The notes under the pieces were generated by a model. That model was not told the origin of the DNA and did not search any database. It worked only from the letters and a program-made list of their open reading frames with translations. The position numbers and the translations under genes are program-made. This document shows, in pieces, positions 18,302-27,876 of a stretch of DNA of 64,000 bases (its first letter is position 1; the number at the start of each line of letters is the position of its first letter). Source of the stretch: Nitrobacter vulgaris (GTDB lineage: Bacteria; Pseudomonadota; Alphaproteobacteria; Rhizobiales; Xanthobacteraceae); contig NZ_MWPQ01000019.1 in the NCBI RefSeq assembly GCF_002028545.1, positions 30,622 to 94,621 of the forward strand, given 5' to 3'.

Positions 18302-18952
18302 TCAAGCCCTTGCGATTCTGACTGCGGCATCGTCCGAGAAAGTCGCGCTGCCGTCCATGGTTACAAAGCCGGGTTGCTGTTCAACCCGCCGCAACCAGGC
18401 GCGGATCGACGGGAACGTCGTGAGGTCGAAGTCGCATTGGTCGGCGACATGGGTATAGGCATAAAGTGCAATGTCGGCGATGGTCAGCTGCCCGGCAGCG
18501 AAAAAGTCATTGGTTCTGAGATGGTTTTCCATGACCTGGAGGGCCGCATAGCCGCGCTCCATCCAGTCTTCCAGCGCGTGAGTCTGCAACTCGCGGCCTC
18601 CCTTGACCAGCGACAGCCAGAAATACGCGGCGCCAATGTTGGGCTCCAACGCGTGCTGTTCGAAGAACATCCACTGCAGTGCTTCGGCACGCTCGATCGG
18701 CGAATTCGGAGCCAATGCGGTTCCGATCGAGACATACCACAAGATGGCATTGGACTCGGCGAGGTAACGCCCTTCTGCCACCTCCAGTAACGGTACCTGT
18801 CCGCTCGGGTTCTTGGCGAGAAAATCCGGCGTGCGGCTTTCGCCACGCAGGATATCGATTTCGATGGCATGATAAGGCACGTCAAGGAAAGTCAGCGCGA
18901 GGCGAACCTTGTAGCTGTTTCCCGAGCGCTGCATTGAATAGAGCTTGTACAT
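18302..18952 (-). CDS. glutathione S-transferase family protein
   Basis: A 216-residue protein. The N-terminal thioredoxin-like domain starts MYKLYSMQRSGNSYKVRLAL, with NPSGQVPLLEVAEG and LAESNAILWYV as the glutathione-binding motif. The C-terminal helical domain has LTIADIALYAYTHVADQ, the usual hydrophobic staple region. A serine in RSGNSYK is the likely thiol-stabilising residue, as in beta/theta-like bacterial GSTs. Substrate unknown. The start is taken at the family-typical MYKLY; a longer in-frame extension looks non-coding. Confidence 0.88.
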   Translation of the reverse strand: MYKLYSMQRSGNSYKVRLALTFLDVPYHAIEIDILRGESRTPDFLAKNPSGQVPLLEVAEGRYLAESNAILWYVSIGTALAPNSPIERAEALQWMFFEQHALEPNIGAAYFWLSLVKGGRELQTHALEDWMERGYAALQVMENHLRTNDFFAAGQLTIADIALYAYTHVADQCDFDLTTFPSIRAWLRRVEQQPGFVTMDGSATFSDDAAVRIARA

Positions 18953-19123
18953 TACGGAGCTTCGCCTGATCGCCGGAGCGCCCGGCATGCTCGCCTGCAA
19001 CGCAGTGGAAGAATAGTGGTCGCAGGCCACTCGCCGCAAGGTCTTGCCATTTGGAAAAGTAAAATTGAACTGCCGCAAGTCCGTGCGGAAGATTTTATTG
19101 CGCGATCAACGACCCGATCAGCA

Positions 19124-20119
19124 TCAAGGTTTGTTCGCAACTGCGTCAAGATCGAGATAGCGCATCCGTTTGGCTTCACGGCGACCTCGCGCGACGGCAT
19201 CAAGCACGAGTCCGATTGCCAGGCTGAGGAATCCAAGCTGGGCAATCGCCGCAGCGAGTACCGCAGTTGGTATTCGGGGTACAAGGCCGGTTTCCAGATA
19301 GGTCGCGATGAGCGGGGCGCCGAGCCCAAGACAAACGAGCAGAAGCATAGTGCCTGCAGCACCGAAGAATCGTAGCGGCTGCGTTTCCTTGTACAGCTTG
19401 AAAAGCATCAGCAGGATGCGCAGGCCATCGCGATAGGTGCGCAGCTTGCTGGTCGATCCATCGGGGCGTGTACCGTAAGGCAGTGCCATTTCGCCGGTCG
19501 CGATCTTCAGGTCGAGGGCATGGACCGAGAGCTCGACCTCGATCTCAAAGCCTGCCGACGACACCGGAAATGATTTGGCGAAGCGGCGGGAGAGAACTCG
19601 ATAACCCGAGAGAATGTCGGTGAAGCCGTCACCAAACATGTGCGCCATGACGCGATTGAAGAAGAGGTTGCCAAACCGATGGCCTGACGGAAAAGCCTTG
19701 TCGTCGCCGTTACGGGTTCCGATCATCATGTCGAGGTTGCGCACGACAAGCGCCTCGATCAGCGCGCCGGCGGCGTCCGGTTTATAGGTGCCATCGCCAT
19801 CCGCCAGAACGTAGATGTCGGCGTCGATATCCGCCAGCATGCGGCGGACGACATTGCCCTTGCCCTGCAGCAGTTCACGGCGAACGATAGCACCGGCCGC
19901 GAGCGCTGCGTCGTAGGTGCCGTCAGTGGAATTGTTGTCGTAGACGTAGACCCTGGCGCCGGGCAGCGCGCGAAGGAATCCGCGGACCACACCGCCGATC
20001 GTGACTTCCTCATTGTAGCAAGGGAGAAGCACGGCGATCGTTCGGTTTCGCACCATGCTGCTCTGCGCGAACATGCCGTCGATCTCGTCGCGGATCCGGT
20101 CAAGCCTTGGCAAAGGCAT
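19124..20119 (-). CDS. family 2 glycosyltransferase, membrane-anchored
   Basis: A 331-residue enzyme related to dolichyl-phosphate mannose synthase-like GT2 proteins. The nucleotide-sugar domain has IAVLLPCYNEEVTIGGVV, YDNNSTDGT and VLADGDGTY (the DxD-type metal site), plus FTDILSGYRVLSRR. Two hydrophobic C-terminal segments (about residues 250-310) anchor it. It likely transfers sugar to a lipid carrier. Its start overlaps the end of the upstream DUF2029 gene by about 20 bases, so the two act in the same glycan pathway. AGGAG is very close to the ATG, so the exact start is uncertain. Confidence 0.87.
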   Translation of the reverse strand: MPLPRLDRIRDEIDGMFAQSSMVRNRTIAVLLPCYNEEVTIGGVVRGFLRALPGARVYVYDNNSTDGTYDAALAAGAIVRRELLQGKGNVVRRMLADIDADIYVLADGDGTYKPDAAGALIEALVVRNLDMMIGTRNGDDKAFPSGHRFGNLFFNRVMAHMFGDGFTDILSGYRVLSRRFAKSFPVSSAGFEIEVELSVHALDLKIATGEMALPYGTRPDGSTSKLRTYRDGLRILLMLFKLYKETQPLRFFGAAGTMLLLVCLGLGAPLIATYLETGLVPRIPTAVLAAAIAQLGFLSLAIGLVLDAVARGRREAKRMRYLDLDAVANKP

Positions 20120-21326
20120 CACTCCTGAAGATAACCCCGGCTTCCATCGCCGCCCGGCGCAGGATGACGACGTAGAGCATCATCATTACGATGAGGCCAA
20201 GGGGGAGACCGCTCGCGCCGGCAATGGTGCGTGTAAGAAGCGGCATGATCCACGCCAGCGCCAGCAGCGAAAGTTCGTAGGATATAAAACCGTGCGCCAG
20301 ACCGTGACGGGCGAGAAACGCGATCGCAATGCCGAGAACGACGAGATCGTAGTCTAGTACATATGGCGTGACGAGCAGCGATGCGGTGCAGAGTGCGGCG
20401 GCTTTCAGATCATACGAAGCTCGCGAGCGCCATAGCCACGCAATGCTGATTGCGAGCGCGGCGGCCAGCATTGCCTGAGCTGCATAGGCAAGATGGATTC
20501 CGCCACCCCACATCCTGACCGCTGAAAACAGCGATTGGATTTTGTGCCAGCCGGTGGCGCCCTGTTCCAGGATCACCGTTCGCGTAAACGTCGTCGATAC
20601 CGCGAAGGCGTGCCAGATTTCGACCCCGGATATCGCGAAGCTGGCGACCGCGAGTGCCGATGCGGTGAGAGCCGCCGCGGCAAAGGTCGTCCAGCGCCCG
20701 CCGGCAAGCAATGCAATGGGGATCAGCACGCCAAACTGTGGCTTGTAGATCAGCAGACCGATCAGGATGCCTGAAACCCACGGCCGGCGATCGAGTAGCA
20801 CCAGCGCGCCGCCGATAAGCGTTGCGGTGAAAAATGCGTTCTGCCCGTGGCCGATATTGATGAAGACGGCCGGAAAAGCCAGCGCCGGCAGCCAGGTCCC
20901 GGGACGCCGGACGATGGCGCAGACCGTCACGAGGTAGCCGGCCAGACTGGTCACCAGCCATAACAGCAGACCCCAAGCGTAAGGAAAGGCGGCGGCGGCC
21001 ATCGCGATGGCAAAGAAAAACGGCGGATAATGCCATCCGTAGAAGGGCACCGGCCGGCCGCCGAAGATGGCCTGTTCGGCGGCATGCTGCAGCCCGGGAT
21101 CGTAGGCGTCAGGCGCTAACCCCTGCCAAGCCAGGGCGCCGGCGGCGTAGACGTTGGAGAAGTCCGTTCCGATCGGCTGGCCGCGTCGGTCGATGAGCCC
21201 GTCCGACGCCGCGACCCACACAACGATCGCGATGGCGCAGAGAACCAGCAAAATGATGCTGTAGCCTTGCAGACGCTCCGCAGTCAGCCATTGTCCGGTT
21301 CGAATCTTTTGCCAAAAACGGGTCAT
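20100..21326 (-). CDS. DUF2029 (GT87) polyprenol-phosphate-dependent mannosyltransferase-like protein
   Basis: A 408-residue multispanning membrane protein with about ten hydrophobic helices. The N-terminal loop after helix 1 has GQPIGTDFSNVYAAG, containing the acidic residue typical of GT-C enzymes, followed by YDPGLQHAAEQAIF and YGWHYPPFFF. These features match the GT87/DUF2029 family, which uses lipid-linked sugars on the periplasmic face. With the overlapping GT2 gene it forms a synthase/transferase pair: one makes the lipid-linked sugar and the other uses it. Confidence 0.82.
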   Translation of the reverse strand: MTRFWQKIRTGQWLTAERLQGYSIILLVLCAIAIVVWVAASDGLIDRRGQPIGTDFSNVYAAGALAWQGLAPDAYDPGLQHAAEQAIFGGRPVPFYGWHYPPFFFAIAMAAAAFPYAWGLLLWLVTSLAGYLVTVCAIVRRPGTWLPALAFPAVFINIGHGQNAFFTATLIGGALVLLDRRPWVSGILIGLLIYKPQFGVLIPIALLAGGRWTTFAAAALTASALAVASFAISGVEIWHAFAVSTTFTRTVILEQGATGWHKIQSLFSAVRMWGGGIHLAYAAQAMLAAALAISIAWLWRSRASYDLKAAALCTASLLVTPYVLDYDLVVLGIAIAFLARHGLAHGFISYELSLLALAWIMPLLTRTIAGASGLPLGLIVMMMLYVVILRRAAMEAGVIFRSDAFAKA

Positions 21327-21507
21327 GTCCCAATCGCCGCGTACGGAGGTCCGGCGGACACTAATCGTTGGTATTTAAGGTTCTCTGAAACCTATCAGAT
21401 GTGCGCCGGTCAGCATTGTTCTTGCGGTGCAACGTAACGCACACTAATGTGTTTGCGATCCCAATCACTGAAATGGCGTGGAAATGGTGACCGACCACGC
21501 TTGCTAG

Positions 21508-22719
<1,212 letters not shown>

Positions 22720-22916
22720 TCGCCTTCGCGGCAGCAATACATGCCCAACTCTGGAGTGGCTTTGTCCTGATGTTCATTAAGTTTTAGCAACGTGCCGGCA
22801 TGTTGATGCCGCAATGTGGCGATTGCCTTGTTTTGGACACGGCGATTCCATCATGTCCCACACCTTTACCGATTCCACGCCTTTCCCCTTTCCCGATTCC
22901 AAGCGGAGATTATTCC

Positions 22917-23465
22917 ATGAACTTCCCGAGACTTCTCGCCGTGGCCGCCGTGACGCTCGTCGCGTCAGTTGCGAGCGCCCATGCTCAATATAATACCGTC
23001 CAGGCCGGTGTCCTCGAATGTGCGGGCGGCCAGAACGTGAGCTATGTCGTTGGTTCGACAACCGAGCTGCAATGCGTCTTCCGCAGCAACAGCGGAGCGC
23101 CGCCTGAACCATATATCGCGCGCATTCAGCGCTTTGGTCTTGACCTTGGCATCACTCAGCAGACCGGTTTGGCATGGATGGTCCACGCGCCGGGTGGTCG
23201 GCTGGGCCGCGGAGCACTTGCCGGTCACTTCGGCGGGGTCGGCGCTAACGCGACGGTCGGAGTTGGGATCGGCGCGAACCTGCTGGCCGGCGGTTCCAAC
23301 AATTCGATCTCGCTGCAGCCGCTGAGCCTGCAGGGCCAGACCGGCCTTAGCGCCGTGGCTGGCATCGTCGATGTTGATCTGCGCCCGGTGGATCTGCGTC
23401 CGGCGCCACGCTACAGGCGGCATCGGCACCACCATCATCATCATCATCACCACCATCATCACTGA
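22917..23465 (+). CDS. DUF992 family secreted protein with polyhistidine tail
   Basis: A 182-residue protein with a signal peptide ending at ASAHAQ and then a DUF992 domain (AGVLECAGGQNVSYVVGSTT, LGITQQTGLAWMVHAP, ISLQPLSLQGQTGLS). The family is common in Rhizobiales and of unknown function. The C-terminus carries a basic linker and then twelve consecutive histidines before the stop, encoded by mixed CAT and CAC codons. A metal-binding periplasmic role is possible. A paralogue without the tail follows 185 bases downstream. Confidence 0.88.
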   Translation: MNFPRLLAVAAVTLVASVASAHAQYNTVQAGVLECAGGQNVSYVVGSTTELQCVFRSNSGAPPEPYIARIQRFGLDLGITQQTGLAWMVHAPGGRLGRGALAGHFGGVGANATVGVGIGANLLAGGSNNSISLQPLSLQGQTGLSAVAGIVDVDLRPVDLRPAPRYRRHRHHHHHHHHHHHH

Positions 23466-23485
23466 TCGGATCGGACGACCATTGG

Positions 23486-23510
23486 GGCCCGCGAAAGCGG
23501 GCCTCACTTT
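23486..23510 (+). terminator. terminator after the first DUF992 gene
   Basis: GGCCCGC (23486-23492), GAAA loop, GCGGGCC (23497-23503), then a T-rich stretch. The GAAA tetraloop makes this hairpin very stable. Confidence 0.7.
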
Positions 23511-23649
23511 TATGGCTTATGGTTGAGGCGTTCATGACGGCGGGGCGCGTCTGGTGAGCGGCAGGCAGGTGCGATAAAAAAGCACGTTTCGCAACTCATT
23601 AAAGTGGCCGTTTTTGCATCACACCACCAAATTCATCCGGAGTTTTGCC

Positions 23650-24132
23650 ATGCGGGGTTTTCCAGCTCTGGCGGGCGCGGCGGCGGCGCTGATCGCGTTG
23701 TATGCGGGCGCCGTTGCGCAGCAGCCCCGGCAACCTGTCAAGGTCGGCGTTCTCGAATGCCGCGGCGGAGCGAGCGTTGGGTTTGTCGTCGGCTCCGTTA
23801 CCCATCTTGGCTGCGTGTTTCACGCCGACGGCCTGCCGGAAGACCGTTATGTGGCTACGATCCGCAAGGTTGGGGTCGATCTCGGTATTACCCAGGAATC
23901 GGCGCTGGCCTGGGGCGTTTACGCTCCGGTGGCGCGGCTCGGGCCTGGCGATCTCTCGGGTAACTACGCGGGCGCACAGGGCAGCGCTTCGGTCGGCGTT
24001 GGCCTCGGCGGCAACGTTCTGATCGGCGGCTCCGCCAATTCGATCGCGCTGCAACCGCTCAGCGTGCAGGGTCAGGTCGGCCTCAACGTGGCGGCGGGTC
24101 TCGCTGCGCTGGAATTGCGTCCGGGCCGCTAA
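23650..24132 (+). CDS. DUF992 family secreted protein, second copy
   Basis: A 160-residue paralogue of the preceding gene with the same landmarks: signal peptide ending near AVAQQ, VGVLECRGGASVGFVVGS, LGITQESALAWGVYAPVARL, SIALQPLSVQGQVGLNVAAG. It lacks the histidine tail. The ATG at 23650 lies 8 bases after CCGGAG; an earlier in-frame ATG at 23614 has no site. The tandem arrangement indicates a local duplication followed by divergence. Confidence 0.87.
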   Translation: MRGFPALAGAAAALIALYAGAVAQQPRQPVKVGVLECRGGASVGFVVGSVTHLGCVFHADGLPEDRYVATIRKVGVDLGITQESALAWGVYAPVARLGPGDLSGNYAGAQGSASVGVGLGGNVLIGGSANSIALQPLSVQGQVGLNVAAGLAALELRPGR

Positions 24133-24304
24133 CAGGCTTCCGCCGCCGTTCGGCGTTTCGCCCCATTGAGCCGGGCTGCGCGTTGGCTGAACCGTCGGCG
24201 CGGATGTCCCGACGTGTTTTCCTGCTTGCCAAATTCCGTCTGCGGGAGGAGCATCGGCTATCGCCGACCCAATCATGGGCCGACTTCCAGACCAGGAGGC
24301 GGCA

Positions 24305-26380
24305 ATGGGACAAGACCTCAGAAGTCCCCAAGGGGGACCTCAAGGCACTCAAACGTCGGGTCCCCGGTGCATTGCGCTGGTGGGCCCGTTCCAGAGCGGT
24401 AAAACCACACTTCTCGAATCCATCCTTGCCCGAACGGGCGCAATCCCCAAAGCAGGCAGCGTCGATCAGGGAACCAGCGTCGGCGACGCCAGCGACGAAG
24501 CTCGCCAGCACAAAATGGGAGTCGGACTCACTCCAGCTAACACCTGCTTCATGGGCGAAACCTATACTTTTATCGATTGTCCGGGTTCGATCGAATTCGC
24601 ACACGACATGCGCGCTGCAATTCCCGCGGTCGATGCAGCGGTGGTCGTGTGCGAGGCGGACGAGCGCAAGTTGCCGCAGTTGCAGATTATCCTGCGCGAA
24701 CTGGAAGATTTGGGCATTCCCCGTTTTCTGTTCCTCAACAAGATCGACAAGGCGAACAAGGGCGTTCGCCAAACCTTGGCAATGTTGCAGCCGGCGTCGC
24801 GGACTCCGCTGTTGCTACGGCAGATCCCGATCTGGAACGGCGATTTGATCGCCGGATTTGTCGATCTCGCGCTGGAGCGCGCCTTCGTCTACCGCGAGCA
24901 TATGGCTTCCGAAGTTGTCCAACTGGACGTCGGCGATCTCGACCGCGAGAAGGAAGCGCGGTTCTCGATGCTGGAGACACTCGCCGATCACGACGACGCG
25001 CTGATGGAGCAACTGCTCGAGGATATTGCGCCGCCGCGGGATGCAGTGTTCGACGATCTTGCTCGTGAGCTGCGCGATGGCCAGATTTGCCCTGTATTGC
25101 TCGGCTCGGCTGCGCGCGAGAACGGCGTGTGGCGGTTGATGAAAGCGCTGCGCCACGAAGCGCCTGGCATTAGCGAGACGGCGAAGCGCATGGGCGTGGC
25201 TGATAGCGAGGAGGCGCTGGCCTACGTGTTCAAGACCATGCACCTCCAGCACGGCGGCAAGCTGTCGCTGGCGCGGGTGCTGACAGGTCGCTTCGACGAT
25301 GCCACGACGGTGCATGCGTCGTCAGGCGAAGCAGGAAAAATCTCCGGCATTCTCGCAGCCACCGGCGCGCAGGAGACCAAGCGCGCATCGGCGTGCGCGG
25401 GTGAGGTGGTGGCGTTGGGCAAGCTCGAGGCCGTCAAGACCGGCGATACGTTAACGACCGCCCGGATCGCGCCACCCTCACTGGTCAGCATCGCGCCGTC
25501 CGCGCCTGTGCTTGCGAGGGCGCTTGCCGCCCGCGACCGCAAGGACGACGTCAAACTCGGACAGGCTCTCATCAAGCTCAACGAGGAAGACCCCTCGCTC
25601 GCCGTCGTTCACAACGCGCAGACTCACGACACCGTGCTGTGGGGACAAGGCGAGATGCATCTACGCGTTGCGCTCGAACGGCTGCACGGTCGCTTCGGGG
25701 TCAATGTGGATTCGCATCCGCCCGCGATCAGCTATCGGGAAACGATCCGCAAGCCTGTCAGCCAGCGGGGACGCCATAAGAAGCAGTCCGGAGGGCATGG
25801 CCAGTTCGGCGACGTGGTGCTGGAGGTTCAACCCCTGTCACGCGGCGCGGGCTTCGTCTTTATTGACAAGATTGTCGGCGGCGCGGTGCCGCGCAATTAT
25901 ATCGGCGCAGTCGAGGACGGCGTGGTGGACGGACTCGCCCGCGGTCCCCTTGGCTTTCCGGTGATTGACGTGCAGGTGACGCTGACCGATGGATCCTACC
26001 ACAGCGTCGACTCCTCGGATCAGGCGTTCCGCACCGCCGCCCGCATCGGGATAGCCGAAGCCTTACCGAAATGCCAGCCGGTGCTGCTGGAGCCGATTGA
26101 TGTGGTCGAGATCGTTTGCCCGAGCGATGCGACCGCGAAGGTCAACGCTATCCTGTCGGCACGCCGCGGCCAGATTCTTGGTTTCGACAGTCGCGACAGT
26201 TGGGCCGGCTGGGACTGCGTGCGCGCCACGATGCCGGAAGCCGAGATCGGCGATCTCATCGTCGAACTGAGGTCGGCGACGGCGGGAGCGGGCAGTTTTA
26301 CCCGGCAGTTCGATCGCATGGCCGAAGTCACCGGCCGGACCGCCGACCAGATCATCGCCGCGCGTCGGGTGGCGGCTTAG
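24305..26380 (+). CDS. elongation factor G-like GTPase (EF-G2 family)
   Basis: A 691-residue protein with the domain order of EF-G: GTPase domain (about 1-260), domain II, and domains III-V. The P-loop is GPFQSGKT and the specificity loop NKID is present. The switch I motif RGITI is replaced by MGVGLTP, and the switch II motif DTPGH reads DCPGS, so the catalytic histidine is a serine. Domain IV retains SQRGRHKKQSGGHGQFGDV. It belongs to the EF-G-like group that accompanies the true EF-G in many bacteria and may act on idle or stressed ribosomes. The ATG follows AGGAGGCGG. Confidence 0.88.
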   Translation: MGQDLRSPQGGPQGTQTSGPRCIALVGPFQSGKTTLLESILARTGAIPKAGSVDQGTSVGDASDEARQHKMGVGLTPANTCFMGETYTFIDCPGSIEFAHDMRAAIPAVDAAVVVCEADERKLPQLQIILRELEDLGIPRFLFLNKIDKANKGVRQTLAMLQPASRTPLLLRQIPIWNGDLIAGFVDLALERAFVYREHMASEVVQLDVGDLDREKEARFSMLETLADHDDALMEQLLEDIAPPRDAVFDDLARELRDGQICPVLLGSAARENGVWRLMKALRHEAPGISETAKRMGVADSEEALAYVFKTMHLQHGGKLSLARVLTGRFDDATTVHASSGEAGKISGILAATGAQETKRASACAGEVVALGKLEAVKTGDTLTTARIAPPSLVSIAPSAPVLARALAARDRKDDVKLGQALIKLNEEDPSLAVVHNAQTHDTVLWGQGEMHLRVALERLHGRFGVNVDSHPPAISYRETIRKPVSQRGRHKKQSGGHGQFGDVVLEVQPLSRGAGFVFIDKIVGGAVPRNYIGAVEDGVVDGLARGPLGFPVIDVQVTLTDGSYHSVDSSDQAFRTAARIGIAEALPKCQPVLLEPIDVVEIVCPSDATAKVNAILSARRGQILGFDSRDSWAGWDCVRATMPEAEIGDLIVELRSATAGAGSFTRQFDRMAEVTGRTADQIIAARRVAA

Positions 26381-26612
26381 GGTCGGAGCTGATCCTACGG
26401 TTGGAGGTTCGCCGGGCGTGCGTTCATCTGAGTGCTCCTGACCATGGGCGTCAGCCCGCCGCTGCGGCCAATGCGCACGCCCGCGCCATGAGCCAGATCA
26501 CGGTCTGCGGTGCGGCTGCACGGGGACCGCACCGGCGGCATTGACAGGCGCGTCAGCTTGCATGATTTCATCGGGTGCCGCCTGATGGTCGGCGCGTCAC
26601 ACGACGGGATGC

Positions 26613-27470
26613 ATGATGACAGCCGGGACAACAGGCCGGGCCGCCTGCCTGATCGGATGGCCCGCAGCGCATTCGCGCTCGCCGCTGATCCATCACTATT
26701 GGCTGCGCGTGCACGGCATAACGGGCGGCTACAGCATTGAAGCGATTCCGCCCGAAGGATTCGCGGAATTCGTCATGCATCTTTCGACGCACGGCTTCGT
26801 GGGCGCCAATGTCACAATCCCGCACAAGGAGCGGGCGTTGCAATTGACGGAGCCAGACGAGCGCGCGAGAGCTGTCGGCGCAGCCAACACCCTCTATTAT
26901 GATGGCGCCATCCTGCGGTCCACCAATACGGACGTTGAGGGTTTCATCGGCAATCTCGATGCCGTCGCTCCGGGCTGGGATCGCATCGAGGATGCGCTGG
27001 TGCTTGGCGCCGGCGGGTCGTCGCGGGCCGTGGTGTTCGGTCTGATCGAACGCGGGATCAAGCGCATCCATCTCGTGAACCGTACGATGGAAAGGGCGCA
27101 AGTGCTTGCGGATCAATTCGGACCCACGGTTATGCCAGCGGCTTGGAACACGCTTGGCGACGTGCTGCCGCGCACCGGTCTGCTCGTGAATACAACTTCG
27201 CTCGGCATGAACGGGCAGCCGCCACTGGACATCGAGCTGCCGCTGCTGTCGCGGGATGCGGTGGTCGCCGATCTGGTCTATGTTCCTCTGGAAACGCCAT
27301 TGCTGGCTGCGGCGAGGGCGCGGGGCCTCAGGACCGCAGACGGCCTCGGGATGCTGCTGCATCAGGCCGTACGCGGATTCGAGCTGTGGTTCGGAGAGCG
27401 TCCCGTGGTGACGCAGGATTTACGCACGCTGGTCGAGGCCGATCTCCGGATCCCTCATCCCGCGACTTGA
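26613..27470 (+). CDS. aroE: shikimate dehydrogenase
   Basis: A 285-residue NADP enzyme converting 3-dehydroshikimate to shikimate in aromatic amino acid synthesis. It shows GWPAAHSRSPLIHHYWL (substrate site), VTIPHKERAL with the catalytic lysine, TNTDVEGF, and VLGAGGSSRAVVFGL for the dinucleotide. Length fits AroE (about 275). The family has quinate/shikimate and AroE-like members, and AroE is the best call because of the complete active site. The gene sits between the EF-G-like gene and feoA, with no other aro genes near. Confidence 0.88.
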   Translation: MMTAGTTGRAACLIGWPAAHSRSPLIHHYWLRVHGITGGYSIEAIPPEGFAEFVMHLSTHGFVGANVTIPHKERALQLTEPDERARAVGAANTLYYDGAILRSTNTDVEGFIGNLDAVAPGWDRIEDALVLGAGGSSRAVVFGLIERGIKRIHLVNRTMERAQVLADQFGPTVMPAAWNTLGDVLPRTGLLVNTTSLGMNGQPPLDIELPLLSRDAVVADLVYVPLETPLLAAARARGLRTADGLGMLLHQAVRGFELWFGERPVVTQDLRTLVEADLRIPHPAT

Positions 27471-27567
27471 GGTTTACGATTGGCCCGGTATTTTCAATTG
27501 TTCCATTTTGCCGCAATCGCCTCTCTTTGTCTTGACCCCCGGGAGCGCTTGATCCAAAGCGAACGTC

Positions 27568-27876
27568 ATGTCCAATCTCGATCCCAGCAACCCTGAAGCT
27601 ATGGAAACCACGCCGCTCGGCCTCGCTCGGCGCGGCTTTCGCGGGCGGGTGACCGCCATCATGGTCGACGGCGACCACCTGGGGGTGTCTGCAATGGAGA
27701 TCGAGAGGCGTCTTCTTGAATTTGGTATCGTCGAGGGCGCGTCGGTTCAGATACTGCATGAAGGGCCGATTGGCCGGGATCCGATAGCGGTTCGGGTTAA
27801 CGGTACGACGATCGCGCTGCGCCGGCGCGAAGCCATGGCGGTCATGGTCGGCGGGCTAGCGAAAACCATCGCATGA
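27568..27876 (+). CDS. feoA: ferrous iron transport protein A
   Basis: A 102-residue cytoplasmic protein with an SH3-like FeoA fold: RRLLEFGIVEGASVQILHEGPIGRDPIAVRVNGTTIALRRREA. It is thought to assist FeoB. Its last four bases overlap the feoB start (ATGA), so the genes are translationally coupled. No FeoC gene is present. I see no obvious Irr or Fur box upstream. Confidence 0.9.
   Translation: MSNLDPSNPEAMETTPLGLARRGFRGRVTAIMVDGDHLGVSAMEIERRLLEFGIVEGASVQILHEGPIGRDPIAVRVNGTTIALRRREAMAVMVGGLAKTIA

Noticed and set aside
24183..24848. Plus-strand frame overlapping the start of the EF-G-like gene
   Set aside because: The first 40 residues look protein-like, but the frame has no good start site and runs out of frame through the GTPase domain.
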